From the NCBI GenBank assembly GCA_043228905.1, contig JBHGNT010000022.1:12648001-12712000 (forward strand): a DNA stretch of 64,000 nt. Reading direction: 5' to 3'. The position numbers and the translations under genes were made by a program. Below, one piece after another: positions 31,482 through 44,400 of the stretch (the first letter of the stretch is position 1; the number at the start of each line of letters is the position of its first letter). Under the pieces are notes generated by a model, which made no database searches, was not told where the DNA came from, and was given only the letters and a program-made list of their open reading frames with translations. This stretch comes from Azolla caroliniana. Taxonomy: Eukaryota; Polypodiophyta.

Positions 31482-32464
31482 GGTTCGGACAATGTGATGA
31501 TGCAGGAAAAATTATCAATGCCAAAGGTCAATAAAGAACAGGAAGATCATCCAGTTGGGATCAATAGATGAAGGTGCAAGTTAGTCCCCAATTAGAATCG
31601 TGGCATGAGACGGTAAGAAATGGAAGGTGAATCCACTAGTTGATGAGGTTGAGGAGCATTGGATCTTGTACATGGTTGAAGGCAAGCCACTCGAGTGTTT
31701 AGGATGGGATCCTATAGAATATAAGTGGAGGGGAGAACAAGATAAATCAATAGGTTTCTTCAAGTACTCGACGCGCTTGGGGAGAAGGTTATGCTTGCAT
31801 CGTGAGAAGTGAGCCAACAAATGGGCCCGTGTAGCTATCAATTTGGTCTTTGTGGATAGAACCCAGAGTGGTGTACAACCTTTAGCACAAGGAGGTTCAT
31901 TCTACATACATGAACGGTACATGGACATTTGGTTATCAGTGGTCGGCCTTACAGTTTGGCAAGTGTGGGTGTATCTAGGTGCAAGGAGTCTTTCACAGGT
32001 AAGCGAACCCCATCGATTGAGAGTTTAATGATGGTTTGGTTTAATCTTATTTCTACATTACAAGGACAGTTTGAAAGCCTTCAGGGGCCCTCGGTCGTTT
32101 CCTTCTGAAATGGAGAGGTTCTCCGATGCTACAGATGGTGGATGGCAATGTGAAGCGGATTTATCAGCCACCATGGTGGTTGTTCCCTCCGAGGGTACCA
32201 AACATATAGGTGGGTGTTCCCACGTGAAGAGAATGGAGGATGTCTACGCTGAATTAGGGTTGTATGAGGCTCAAGTTGAGGGTATACGGTCCAGTAATTC
32301 TGTGCTCATCGGATGATGCGATGATTATGAGTTTTTTGTTGATTCCTTTATACATGTTGATTTCTTTGTAGCCATGAAGGTTGGCCTGTAAGATACGAGT
32401 TATATATTATCCTGTGTACATCGACTTAACTAATGGACGTAGTAATTTTGTTGGGAAAAAAAAG
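31482..32464 (+). pseudogene. LINE ORF2 C-terminal fragment, 3' UTR and poly-A
   Basis: Translated segments VDEVEEHWILYMVEGKPLE, GWDPIEYKW and FFKYSTRLGRRL correspond to the same region of the LINE at 56918-59653 (VAKVEPHWKLWVYGG; WDPGDFRW; FFDYSTKLGRTL), at low identity. DIWLSVVGLTVWQVWVY matches its IWMLIAGFTMWYIWKV. Stops and frameshifts are frequent. It ends in GTTGGGAAAAAAAA near 32455-32464, the LINE 3' tail. It is on the same strand and later in the gene than 17440-18760, so it is likely the other side of that split LINE, with the middle part lost. Confidence 0.75.
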
Positions 32465-33887
32465 ACGCAAATACGTGGAAAAATGAATACAAAGGTATTC
32501 TTGGTTTGGCTTCTCTACCTATTTTATGTAGTTATTGATTATTAAATCGTAGTCTTGTCCTTAGCTGAAATCTTTAACTTCCTCTCTCATTCTTCTTAGC
32601 ATTGTTTTCATCCTTACACCTCTAGAAATTCCATACCAATCTAATTTTTGAATGTTCTCCTCTGGTAAATAATGACATGTCAATTTGGTCAAAGAGGAAA
32701 ATCTTCGATGAGCCTAATCTTAGACATTATTAATGGTTTTATTGGCACAAACGCAGTATCGTGAATATAGGGTGGTGTGAAAGGGAATTGTGAGGTAAGT
32801 GCAACAAATTCCCATATGTTTTTGTTGCTTCCAACCCTCTCTAGAATATTTATTAATTGGTCAATCATCTCTCTACCCTCGTTTATGTTGGTGCAATGGT
32901 TTACACCATATCATAGATTTCATAAAATTGAGAGAAATCAACTACACTCCTTAATGTGGGCTTGAAGCATCATCCCATACAACCCAATTGGTTTTCTCTC
33001 CACGTTAAAAATATATCTATGTATGTCATCCCCTCCATCTCTCTTTAGGGGATTGACCAGTCAAATACAAGGGCTAAAAGTTAGGGCATTTGCAAAAAAG
33101 AAACTTTGGAGACCTCTATTTTAGTAAAGTCATTATATGTTGCATTCAACCCCTTCATATATGTTTCAGGTGTTGACTATTGGCTTTTGAGAAAGGGTGA
33201 AAAGTTTAGGGCATTCCCAAAAAGAAACTTTTGGGGTATTTGAAAGTTTTTGGGAATGATTTGGAGCCTACCAAAGTGCGTGCAAATTAGAATGTATCCA
33301 AGCAGGCTATAAAAGGGACATTTTAGAGACAAGAATCAATTGAAAAACATCAAAAACTCATTATGCAAATGATACTCATCCAACACTTTGTGCGAGCGAA
33401 ATAAAACCAAATAGTGGAACATGGATGGGTAAAAAGAACATACTTGACCTTGCATGGTATTTTGAAGATTATTCTCAACACATACTCCAAGTTTTCTTGA
33501 TGATGTGATGAAACATGAGTAGGTAAATCTCAAGTTCTCATAATTATTATGGATTTCTCGTTTCTTTTGGAAACCCAAATAAAATTACCTAACCCCATAT
33601 GAATGTTGTCGATGAACCTTTCGATGACTCTACAATTATGATATATAGCATTGCAAAATATCTCATGAGCACACACAATACTCCTTCAACACATAAGAGA
33701 ATGAGTCTAATTCTTTTACAAAAGAAATCCCCACATTCACAATACAAAAATAAGAAATCAACCATGACGAGTATTATACAAAATGATAAGTTTTCCATAT
33801 TTTTCTAGAAAGTATTGAATCATCTTTTGTATTGATAAAGAGATTCCACACATCCCCCCCATCCCCTTCTTGAAATTATCTTTAGTG
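32465..33887. other. Non-coding sequence downstream of the phytolongin gene
   Basis: No recognisable gene. A short imperfect duplication (TTAGGGCATT...AAAAAGAAACTTT) occurs around 33080 and 33205. Part of 33600-33887 is likely the 3' UTR of the minus-strand gene. Confidence 0.45.
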
Positions 33888-34859
33888 TTACTTGTTTATA
33901 CATTGGACTCCATTACATACTCCTAGCCAAATTACTAAAAAAATAACACAAACCACGACATCGAGGGCGATGATGAGCTTCACATTACGCCACCACATCT
34001 CTGTAGATGGTAGGGACCATCCAAACTTCGCCAAAGATCGAACCCTAGTGCCAGTATTGCGAGTGTCATCACCGTGTTGAGGCATATTCTCCATATGAAC
34101 CCAATCTGAACTATGGGCAGAGGGTTGAACCACAACACCATCACTATTATGATCATTATATCTAGGGTAATATGAGTTACCCACAACAATATGCTGATCA
34201 TTGACAATGTGTGGAGTTTGTATATGTAGAGCTTGATGTCTTGTATGGGGTGGTTGTTTTTCTTCTTCTTCTCCGGTCACCAAAGATCGAACCCTAGTGC
34301 CAGTACTGCGAGTGTTGTCTCCATGTCGGGACATATTCTCCATATGAACCGAATCTGAACTATGGGCAGAGGGTTGAACCACAACACCATCACTATTATG
34401 ATCATTATATCTAGGGTAATATGAATTATCCACAACAATATGATGAACATTTACAATGTGTGGACTTTGTATATCTGGAGCTTGATGTCTTGTATGGAGT
34501 TGTTGTTTTTCTTCTTCTTCGTCTCGGATCCGATTCAATTCAGATTGAGGCACGCCAACGAGAGGATTCGCAAGGCCCCGTAAGAACGGGTTCATGTGCT
34601 TGCGGATGGAGCTTGCTTTCACACTTGCAGGGTCTTTTTGTGTCAATGAAAGAGTGAGTTGGAGCTCATCCCTCACAAGTTCTAAGAATTCATATGCAAG
34701 GCCTTTACTTAGGGCTTCATCCATGATTGCATAGTAAATGAAGAGGCCCTCTATGATGCATATGAACCTCCTATCACATGCTGTATGACTAAATCTACTA
34801 TGAAAACTCGGTACATGATCCAAGATTTTGGAGGCCATGACACCAAAATCAATGATGTT

Positions 34860-34905
<46 letters not shown>

Positions 34906-35000
34906 GAATATTCAGCCTTATAGTCTGATAAGATAATTTTGTCTCTTGCAATACCGGCACAATATACAAGGTTAATTTGAGTTGGTGATGGAAAGTCCAT
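33888..35000 (-). CDS. Phytolongin (VAMP-like longin protein without SNARE motif)
   Basis: A 370-residue single-exon protein. Residues 8-120 form a longin domain (INLVYCAGIARDKIILSDY; CDRRFICIIEGLFIYYAIMDE; AYEFLELVRDEL), interrupted at 33-47 by 15 His. The middle holds two tandem 83-residue copies (158-323). The C-terminus is a phytolongin-type anchor: EMWWRNVKLIIALD, one transmembrane segment at about 340-362, and VQCINK at the end. Phytolongins are land-plant proteins that keep the longin domain and tail anchor of VAMP7-type R-SNAREs but lack the SNARE helix; they sit on secretory-pathway membranes. The duplication makes this copy longer than usual. Start: ATG at 35000 precedes the longin domain; the upstream open frame is leader. 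No stop or frameshift, so probably functional. Confidence 0.85.
34032..34529 (-). repeat. Two tandem 249-bp (83-residue) copies inside the phytolongin gene
   Basis: 34281-34529 and 34032-34280 are direct, in-frame copies. Each encodes EEEEKQ, HTRHQA, SYYPRYNDHNSDGVVVQPSA and TGTRVRSL. The few differences are mostly substitutions. The period is a multiple of three, so the frame is kept. Confidence 0.93.
34860..34904 (-). repeat. (CAT)15 microsatellite encoding 15 histidines
   Basis: Fifteen uninterrupted CAT codons on the minus strand, within the longin domain. Confidence 0.97.
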
Positions 35001-35167
35001 TAAAGCTTGGATATGAACCAGTGAAGCAGAAACAGGCACAGGGGAGAAAAACAGAGTACCTTTGAAAGAAGAAGAAGAAGAAATCAACAATGTTGAGATG
35101 TCATAACTAATGAAAGGATTTTTCTTATTTTGGAAAAAAAAAATGTTGAGATGAATTAGAGATTTAG

Positions 35168-35191
35168 TAAAGAGAGAGAGAGAGAGAGAGA
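35168..35191. repeat. (GA)n tract in the phytolongin leader
   Basis: About 24 bases of GA (CT on the transcribed sense), about 170 bp upstream of the ATG. Confidence 0.9.
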
Positions 35192-35271
35192 GCGAGTGAG
35201 ATCGTGGGTATTTGTTTATTAAAAATAGAAATAATATCAAAGTCAAGGTCAAATGGGCAAGTGGGGACACA

Positions 35272-35278
35272 TTATATA
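35272..35278 (-). promoter_or_regulatory. Candidate TATA box of the phytolongin gene
   Basis: The minus strand reads TATATAA about 270 bp upstream of the ATG, which would give a leader of about 240 nt. Confidence 0.45.
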
Positions 35279-35282
35279 GGAT

Positions 35283-38200
35283 ATGAGAAAGACCGAAACT
35301 TTTTCATGGATTTATCGCACTCAATGGATTCATAAACTTTGGTGAATGACAATGCAATGGAAAACCAAACATTTTCATGTAAGATAGGCATGGAATGGAT
35401 TAGTCCGGATTCAACCCTGCAATTGAGAGTATAGGTTGTGAGTATAAGAAAGAAATGTTTGTAGAGATAGGTCTAGGTTGACAATGTGTGGAAAGCGGCC
35501 TCAAATATGGTCAAAGTTGGAGCATCTCCGCATTAGAGCATGATGTTTCCCCGTATTTGCCTCAATACCTCATCATACATGTAAGGTAATGAAAGTTATG
35601 TCATATGGATGCAATGGCGTTGACTGTGAACAAAGGGATGGGTTGTGGCATTTTATGGGTTAGTGCAATTTGTTTGTTTAGAGAATAAGATTATTTTAAA
35701 GTTTTTATGCAACATACATAACATAATGTGAGATGCATGACATGAGCCTTTACATCATTTCCAAACCCTGAAACATTGATGTTATTATTTTACCCAATGC
35801 ATGGTTTATCTTTATGTTGAGTCATAACGAGTATAAACTTCATTTTAAAGGTATTGACACTCTACTTACAATGTATACAAAAGTTTACCAATACACATAA
35901 GCTTTTGGGCATCTTCTAATGTATTTGCAAAACACTTCTATTTATCACATGATGGATGCACCAAAGTTGCACACTTGGAAGAAATCGGAATAAGAGGTGT
36001 AGCAAGACGATATATGGAAGTGGATTCATGGGAATGATCCTAGTAGTATGTTTCAATTGGTTGTGTCTAGGTCAACATGGCATCATCTTAACCAAACGTA
36101 CATAATGTATCATAATGATTTTCAACCAAAGATATCGGATATCACAACTTGTGGTTAAGTTAATTCGATCATTTGCCATCACTATTTGAATTTATTCCAC
36201 AATCAATGAATTTATTTTCTCAAATATTACACAAGCTTGCAATAAGATTTAATTCATCTTTCGCTCAACAAGTCTTTAATAGATATATGACACAACTATT
36301 GGTCATGTTTGAAGCACATGCCCAAATTTTACGGTGTGGTGTTTGTCAAATATGCAAGGTTCTTGTGTTTTTGAAATTCAACATGTCTTCCTGAAGAGAT
36401 AAAATATGAATAATGATCAATGTAATGCTTTGGTGACATATTGCCTTACAAATGAGGATATACATATTACAAGCTCAAAATATTTTATTTTATTCATTGC
36501 AAGAGCTTAAAATTCCAAATTATCAACAAGCATATGTGCATAGATTGAAACATTGAGCTCAAAGATAATAATTGTCACACTCAATACTTATGCATTACAT
36601 CAATATCAAGCTAGATGTAAAGTCATGACAATAGATGGAGATGGAGATGTATATGAATCCACAAGTCATTGTCAAAAAGTGCGAACAATATTTTCCTTGG
36701 CTTTTTTCATTAGAATCATGTGGTTTAAATTATGGTCAACACGCTCATAGTGTTTTTTTAGCATAAAGTAAGAAGCGATGTATCTCATAATATTGTAGAA
36801 AAGATTGACAATGATTTTACGAAAGACATGGTGGCAATGACATCTCAGTCATCTAATAATAAAAGTCTTAACCAAGATGGATTAATAGAAAGCATCAAAA
36901 TGCTTTTTCAACAAATTTGTAGTTCAAGTAATACATATATGCCTTAAGATTGAATCAATAATAATTTTGCCCAAGATTCATTTTCCTACATCCTACAGCC
37001 CATGGCAGCCTCTCCCTTCAATTTGGAGAATTTACAAGGTTTTTCCTAGGATCATTGCCAATAGGTTGCAAAAACACTTGTCGATGCTTGTGCACAAGGC
37101 TCAATAACATTGTGTGATATTTTGCATAATATTCTAACTTTACGAATGGCCATGGAATTAGTAAAGGAGATTACCCTAGAGTTAGTGATGATACAATTGC
37201 ATTTGAAAAAAGCACATAATAATTGTAAATTAGTCCTTTGTAACAAATCTAATATGTATAATGGGATTTGTGTTAAAGGATGTCTTAATTTTACTTTGCG
37301 AAAACCATGGCCATTGTCAAAATACACAAGTATTGATGCATCACTAACAATCTATGGTCAAAAATCAGAGATTGTCTCATCTTTAAACAAGAGTAGCTTC
37401 AAAGCTTTGATACTCTGAACTTATCTTGTACAATATCTTTCACATCTACATCATGAAATTACCTGCTATACAACAATGAAATATTTAACACATTCATCGA
37501 GTACATTTCTTCGTAAGCTTATTCCCAGTGCCCCGCCTAGGTAAAGATCATGAGAACATATGTTATGTAAATGAAGTTGGAACACATGAAGTAACACATG
37601 CATACAAAATGTGACATCTAGGGTTTCCTTGGAACCGAACTTTATTACATCTACAATAATAAAAACTTCTCTTTACAGTTAAACAACTACAGTATACAAT
37701 GCAAGTGCAGGTAGACATTTTTAAAAATAAGAAAACAGAGACTTTTCATCTGCATTTTGAGACAAGTTGCAGTGCTTTGAGGCATTCTAATACAGGCACA
37801 AATAGCATCCACTTTGTGAATCTTTTATTGCATCAAATCAATAACAAGACACAATTCAGTTTGAAACATAATTTCGGATTGTGAAAAGCAAGGGCCTTCG
37901 CTATATATATTACACCAAGACAGTCATCTCAATCTATGATTTTATCCTTCCAACATTTACCCTCCCACCAGTCTTTACAAATTTATGTATTCTCTTGCAA
38001 ATCGTCAAGTATCAGATGTTTTTGATTGCCCCCTAATTTCACTCAAACACAATCAATGGTAAGATCAGCATTATATGTGCTAGTCTAGCACAGTATAAAC
38101 ATTCTCATATACTTGAGCTTATCACGCTTCCTTGATTTTCACAAGCATTACAACCGCCTTTATAAAACGAATATTGCATTTTTTAAGCCATCTCAACTAG

Positions 38201-38456
38201 CATAATTGAAAGTCAGAAAGGCTTCTCAAAATGATTCATTAGCTAAAGCATTAAATGCACATACCTGGGGGTATCAAATGCAAGAACCACCCATCACTGT
38301 GCAGAATTTTTCCACCTACTTGGAAATAAGCTGGCGTTATAATAAACGCTATCTTAGCTCCCATTCCTTTTCTCTTTCTCTTTTTCTTTCTCCTTCAAGT
38401 TGTCGTGCCAGATTATTCGATTTCTGCATTTAAAGCCTACTTCTCCGGCACTCCAA
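35283..38456. other. AT-rich intergenic stretch
   Basis: No motif-bearing open frame and no boundaries of a known transposon. The last several hundred bases (about 37650-38456) probably include the 3' UTR of the minus-strand GON-4-like gene, but I could not place its end. Confidence 0.45.
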
Positions 38457-41400
38457 TCATTCCACATCATCATCACTATCATCTGATCCGATCTCTTCTT
38501 CCTCAAATTCAATTACTTCATCTCCCTGCCATTTCACAATCACAGATGTTTCTAAAGTTCTCAAAGCCATTCAATTTTTAAATATTTTAAATATTTAATG
38601 AGATTTAATTTTTCTGTTGTTTTGGGGCTATCACATGAGAAGGCGAATATTTTGCAGAAGACCAAGATAAAATACCTTGTCAGTTGCATGTATCTCATTA
38701 TCAGAGCTCTCTCTCTCAGAATCATCGATCTCTTCATATTCGAACTGCACACCTAAATCAGTGTCTTCTTCAGAATCACTAAGCTCTTCTTGTTCCATAA
38801 TTATATTCTCTTCTTCACACGGCTGCACAAGTTGAGCATTCCCTTTCTGTCTCTCATGCAATGACCAAGACATATCACCATTGACATGATTCTTCTTTGG
38901 ATCAGATAATTGAATCTCACTATTGCTTCTAGAGACAAGATCCTTCATTCGGAAATTATGTGTTTCTTGATCTTCGACAGCAGATGCGAAATCTCCTTGT
39001 CTATAAGAAACCTGAACTGCACGCCTTGGTTCTGGCCGAATAACAGAATCAGAAAGAACAGAGGGCCACTCTTGATGCCCACCACCAACATGGTTGTGGT
39101 ATTGTATCATAGAACCTATCTGATGCACTGTATCTCGTATAGTCTGATGTACTGTATCACTTACAGTCTGATGTGCTGCATCTCTTACAGACTGATGCAC
39201 TGTATCTCTTATAGTGTTTAGCAATCCTGATTGATAATCAGCATCCTCAAGAAGGAAAGGATGAAGTTCTGCAGCCACACTTTCTTTGGGGGCTGTCCTT
39301 GCAGAAAGAACACTTTTTCCTTTAGATGCACTAAGAAAGGGACGAAATCGAGGAACATCTTGTGGCAAAGCTTGTCCAGATACTACTTTATATACAGTTG
39401 TATTTTCGTTTTGTATTCCTGATTCAAATGTTCCTTTCATAAGGAGTGGATGCATCTTAGCTGTAGAAGGATCTATAGAAGACCTTCCACCAGTAGGACC
39501 TCCAAGTTCAGAAGAATCTCTAGATGTTCCATGAAGACAACTACTTCTTGACATTGACAATCCATGTTCAGAAACATAAGATCCACTCGTTAATGGATCT
39601 TGTCTTGGCCTCATCAATGACGTGTTTCTTACAATTTTTAGTTTGTGGATTTTAGTTCCACCTCCACAACTTCCATCTAGCGCATGCTTGTTGAATGTTG
39701 CTTGGGGTATGACACGAACACAAGGCGGAAGGTTCAATGAAGGTAAACCAGGAGCCAGTTTTACTGTCCTCCTGAATGGCTTATTAGTATTAGTCAAGGA
39801 CACTTGATGTTTTCCTTTTGCAATCCTAGATGAAATTCCAGTTTCTAGGGGTCTTTCTCCTGACATGAAATGATTAGGTATGATGCCCGAACTTTTCATG
39901 TTAACTTGGGCACTACCATAATTTACATGTGAACATGTAGGATCAACTCCAATGTTTAGAGAAGAAGAACCAGAAATGCTTTGTGGAACTGGAAGAGTTG
40001 AAGTCATGGAACCAAGATTAGTTTTAGGTGCAGAAGAGCAACCTTCATTTGGATTACACTCTGTTAAGAAAGCTTCATGCAAGTAAACATCGGCTGATTC
40101 ACCACCTGTTTCATCTCCACTATTCACTTCTCCTGTATCATCATCTTCATGTGCAATGTTGGACTTCTATAAAAAAAACGAAGATGTAATGCAGGATGTT
40201 TAGTTGTTTTCTACATCACAAATATAGATTATTTTTCTTGATCTGAAATCTTATGATAAATAGTGTAAAAGCATGCAAGTGTCCATTATCAACCCAAATA
40301 AAACAATGCATGTGTGTAGGGTTGTTCATAGAAAATGTGTATAGTTATTATTTGCAAACATGTGCACTCAATCTCATTGATATTACCGACCTTGTTTCGT
40401 CTATGCTTGGCTTTGGCTTCACTATTCAGGCTGTATGATTTTTGAATACCCAGGGCCGCTCGCCATAAACGAGAAAGAGTTGCTGGGTCCCTGTATGGAA
40501 CACATTGCTCACATACTTTTGTCCAATCATTTTTAAAAACTTTGAGCCCCTGTGATAGTAAACATTTATTAACATGAAATTACAGATAAAAGGTAGCTAT
40601 GGCTCAATGTCATAGATTGTAAGATTCATAATTATTCTTACTAACCTCTTCAATGAGTGCTTGCTCTTCCTTAGTTAGGGGAGAGCTTTTTAGTCTTCGC
40701 ACTGCCTGCATGACAAACAAAGATAGCTTAGATGTTGCAGGTCTGGCATGCACCAAAAATATACATGTACACACTTGAAGTTTGTTACCTTAATAGAATT
40801 TTCTGGTGCCTTTGATGTACTCCTATTCTTTTGGCGAACAAAAATCTGTCGACTCATGACAAATAAGATTTATTTTAACTGGACTTTAAAACGCTGTACT
40901 CACAAGTATGAAAAACATAAGCACGTACTACTGCACAGATGCAGTTTTCCCATAACAAAAAGCATGAAATAGATCAACAAAATCTTATATAGCCTATTTT
41001 TTCTATAGCTTCAAGAAGCAAACTTGCAATGCACATACATAATTAATCTCCCCAGAAAAAAGAAAATAGTTTGTTCTATTGCCTGAATACAGAATATAGT
41101 GATGGATTGCATTCAATAAAAAAAAAGTTTTCATGTTTCATTTAACTTTACAGTCATCATCTTGGTTAGGTCTCCCGGGCTATGGTTTTTGGAGACAATA
41201 TACCTCTCTTTCTATGAAAGATCAAAAAAGCATTTCCCTCACAATAAAAGAGTTCTCATTGGATATAATGATACCAAAAAAGTCCCAAAATATAATGAGA
41301 ATCTGATTCATTTAATACATGTCCTGAAAATGTAAGTTGGGTAAGTGCACAAGTTGCCTGTCCTCATATGACATCACCTTATGAGGTACACTGCAGTGGC

Positions 41401-44400
41401 TAGGGTACCTATCCAATGTATTCATACACTCCTTGTACGAAATAAATAAAAGTTGGATCTAATAAGAAATAATGAAATAAGGTACTTATCCAATGTATTC
41501 ATATCCTTGTATGAAACGAATAAGAAATAAAATGGTCCACAATCAAAACTATAAAAACAGCACGGCCAATGAGAAAACAGAATGATGATGATATGCAAAA
41601 TGTCAACTGACTGGGAAAAATGAGTGATGCAACATAATTGATGGAAAACCCACCACAGTATCGAGAGTCGAAAAGCGTTGGAAGTCTATGTGCAAGCTCC
41701 TCTATAGCATCACATAGATTTTGTAAAATCTGAAAATTGCAATTGAGATCATAGAAGTGTTGAAGGTAGTGAATATTGACAATTTGCAAAAAAGGTGATT
41801 ACATAAGGTTTGTTGGCTTAATCACGCTCGATTTTGTTGAGTTCAAATATCATGTGTGTGACCACACAAGTGATGGGTGCACATGTGCTATAAAGTCCAC
41901 CTTATTAATAGTTAGAGAACAAGATGTAAAGATCTTACACAGTCAATAGATAAAACAGATGTGTATATGAGGAACGCTGGAGAAAGAGAGAAAGAAATCC
42001 AAAATGGCCTATAAGACCAAACAAGATATAACATTTTAAGACAGCGGAGCAAAATGCCTAGCCGAAGAAGCGGTGGCTAGACGGGAAGAACAGCCAAGGA
42101 TTGGCCAAGAACATAGGTGCAAGGAGAGCCACGATGGAGGACAAATAGAGAGGTGGAGGTGGCCTCGAAGAAGTCAGTAGCCATGGTTCCAGAGACGACG
42201 CTGACTCTAATCTCCGACAAGGACACAATGCTGACTGGAAAACTACAAGAGGGACAGCCCTCCCAGGTCTCGGAAAAAGAGGTTCTCAGCTACCTGGACA
42301 TCCCTCCAGCAGCACACAAAATGGCCGCCATATTACAATTTGGCACCTCATTCGAGCTGGTGGATTATCTAGCACGACAACAGATAGTGGCCACGGCCAA
42401 AATGGCGGAGGAGCACGAAGACCGGCAAATGATTAGGAGGGCCTTAGCGGTGCAGCGGTTGCTGGAGAACAAGGCAACCATCCAAGCCTTGGAACGGCAA
42501 CTACGAGAGGCCCAACAGACATCACACGCAACCGGCACGGTTCAAGAACCAGCGCCCGACCATAGCCAGTTGCTGGAGGATCTTGAAGCACAGAGGGCAA
42601 TAGCGGAAAAAGCCAAGTAGGTGACGGCAGCGGCCGAAACCGAGATCAATCGCTTACACGACAAACTGCGGACATCGGCGGTCCGAGAAGAGAACATCCG
42701 GTCCATTGGCAGGAAGGACGTAAAAGACTTAAAAGCGCAATACAAAAAATTAACCAAAGCACATCAAAAGCTTTTGGCGGATTTTGAGGACCAAGGGACG
42801 GTACTAGGCAAAGCGGAGGAGGTAATCAACAAACAACGGGAAAACTTGCAGAAACAGAGGCAACTGTTCAAAGTCTCACCTTTGAGTAACAATAAACCTA
42901 AATAAATAAATGTAACTACACAAAAAGGTAAATTGAAATAGACTAAGAAAGAATCTCATCATCTATGCATATAAGATTCTCAAATCAGATATATTATAAT
43001 TTTTTTCTTTGAAATATCTCAAGCATAGGTTGATCTAGAATGGAGAGGTCTCCAAAGCGAGGGAACCACTGCAATGGTGGGAGATAATGACCTTTATTGA
43101 TCAATGACAAGGGCGATGAGAAAGAATCATCGACCAAAAACAAATAAACTATATTCATAATGGGGGAGATTGTACAATGAATCAACAACTTACAAGAGGA
43201 GAGAAGGTTGCTTTATATGACACTAACTATCATAGAACCCTAACACACTCTCACACTCAATCACACAGCCTAGGTATTGAAGTTGCATTATGGCATCAAA
43301 ATCAATCAAATATAACGGCATGTAAGGTATGCAAGTAAGGGCTAGTAGAGGATGAGTATCATTTGCTTGCTACATGCTCTGCATATAGTGCAATTCGTGA
43401 AAGCTATGATGATATATTAAGTGGGGGTGATGACTTGAATGTCACACTAAAGAGAACTCCTAGAAGGTTGAGCTCATATGTTTATGCCTTATTCACACAT
43501 CAAAACTTGGGGCTTCAAAGTATGAATATCCCTTCTTAGGAAGGAGACACACATCAAGAAAACTTTTGTACTTAGGTACCATGGGTCAATATTGACCTCT
43601 CTATGGGCGCTAAAAATATCTGTCTATCTATCTCTCTTAAATACAAATTTACCTGGGAGACAGTTGATGTGTATTGTTGTGCTGGAATCATGTACATAGG
43701 TGATGATTATTTAAACATACTCTTGTCATAATGTTTATTGTATCAGTTTGGACATCCAGCCACTTAACTTCCTTTGTGAAATAATGAAACCCGGCATTCA
43801 CCATGCTAAGTGAAGCATTCAACGCTACCTTTGCAGCCAATAGATGATGATCAAGGACAGGGTTAACCAATGCATAATGATCATTCTTTAAACAGACAAC
43901 CACCGTGTTGATAAGCTTTCTTCATTAAGCATTTCATTACATTAAAAGCTGCAGGGTGAATTTGAGTACCTGATGAGTTGTCTTTGGAGGAAGGAGATTT
44001 TGTTGTATCTTTTCCCAATTTGTATTATATGACATTATTCCCATAGCCAAAAGTCTGCACGAATCATCATATGATCTCAGCAGCTATAAAATAACAGGAA
44101 AACTCTGAAATACTCCTATGTTTTTCTTTCTTTACAAAGGCCCAAAAGTTTCCATTTTTCCCCCATTGCCAAATCATCCCCTTTTTCTCTCTTTTGTGGA
44201 TTGAATAAGGGCATTTGGGCGCATAAATAAAAACTTTGGGGGTTCCGAGAAATAAAGAAAACCCACAGGCATTTCAGAGTTTTTCAATAAAATAAATCTA
44301 ATCAGTCATCATAAAATGCATCCATGAGCTCACTCGTCTTCTGCTTCTGAAAACAGTAACCGCTTTGCTAAAGCAGCAGGTGGTGGTTTATGGGGGAACA

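Larger units (their letters stand above)
40846..43969 (-). other. Intron 4 of the GON-4-like gene (3.1 kb, transposon-bearing)
   Basis: Much longer than the other seven introns (78-374 bp). It contains GC-richer foreign sequence with a broken coiled-coil frame (42117-42905), a Cys-rich retroelement-like fragment (about 43262-43540) and a piece of the dispersed repeat also found at 15400. Donor CAG/GTACTC and acceptor CGACAG/ATT join codons in phase. Confidence 0.8.

Noticed and set aside
35001-35270. N-terminal extension of the phytolongin frame to 35270
   Set aside because: The 90 extra residues are low-complexity and partly encoded by the (GA)n leader; the longin domain begins at the ATG at 35000.
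36173-37418. Short open frames in the intergenic stretch before the GON-4-like gene
   Set aside because: AT-rich, no motifs and no splice pattern linking them.
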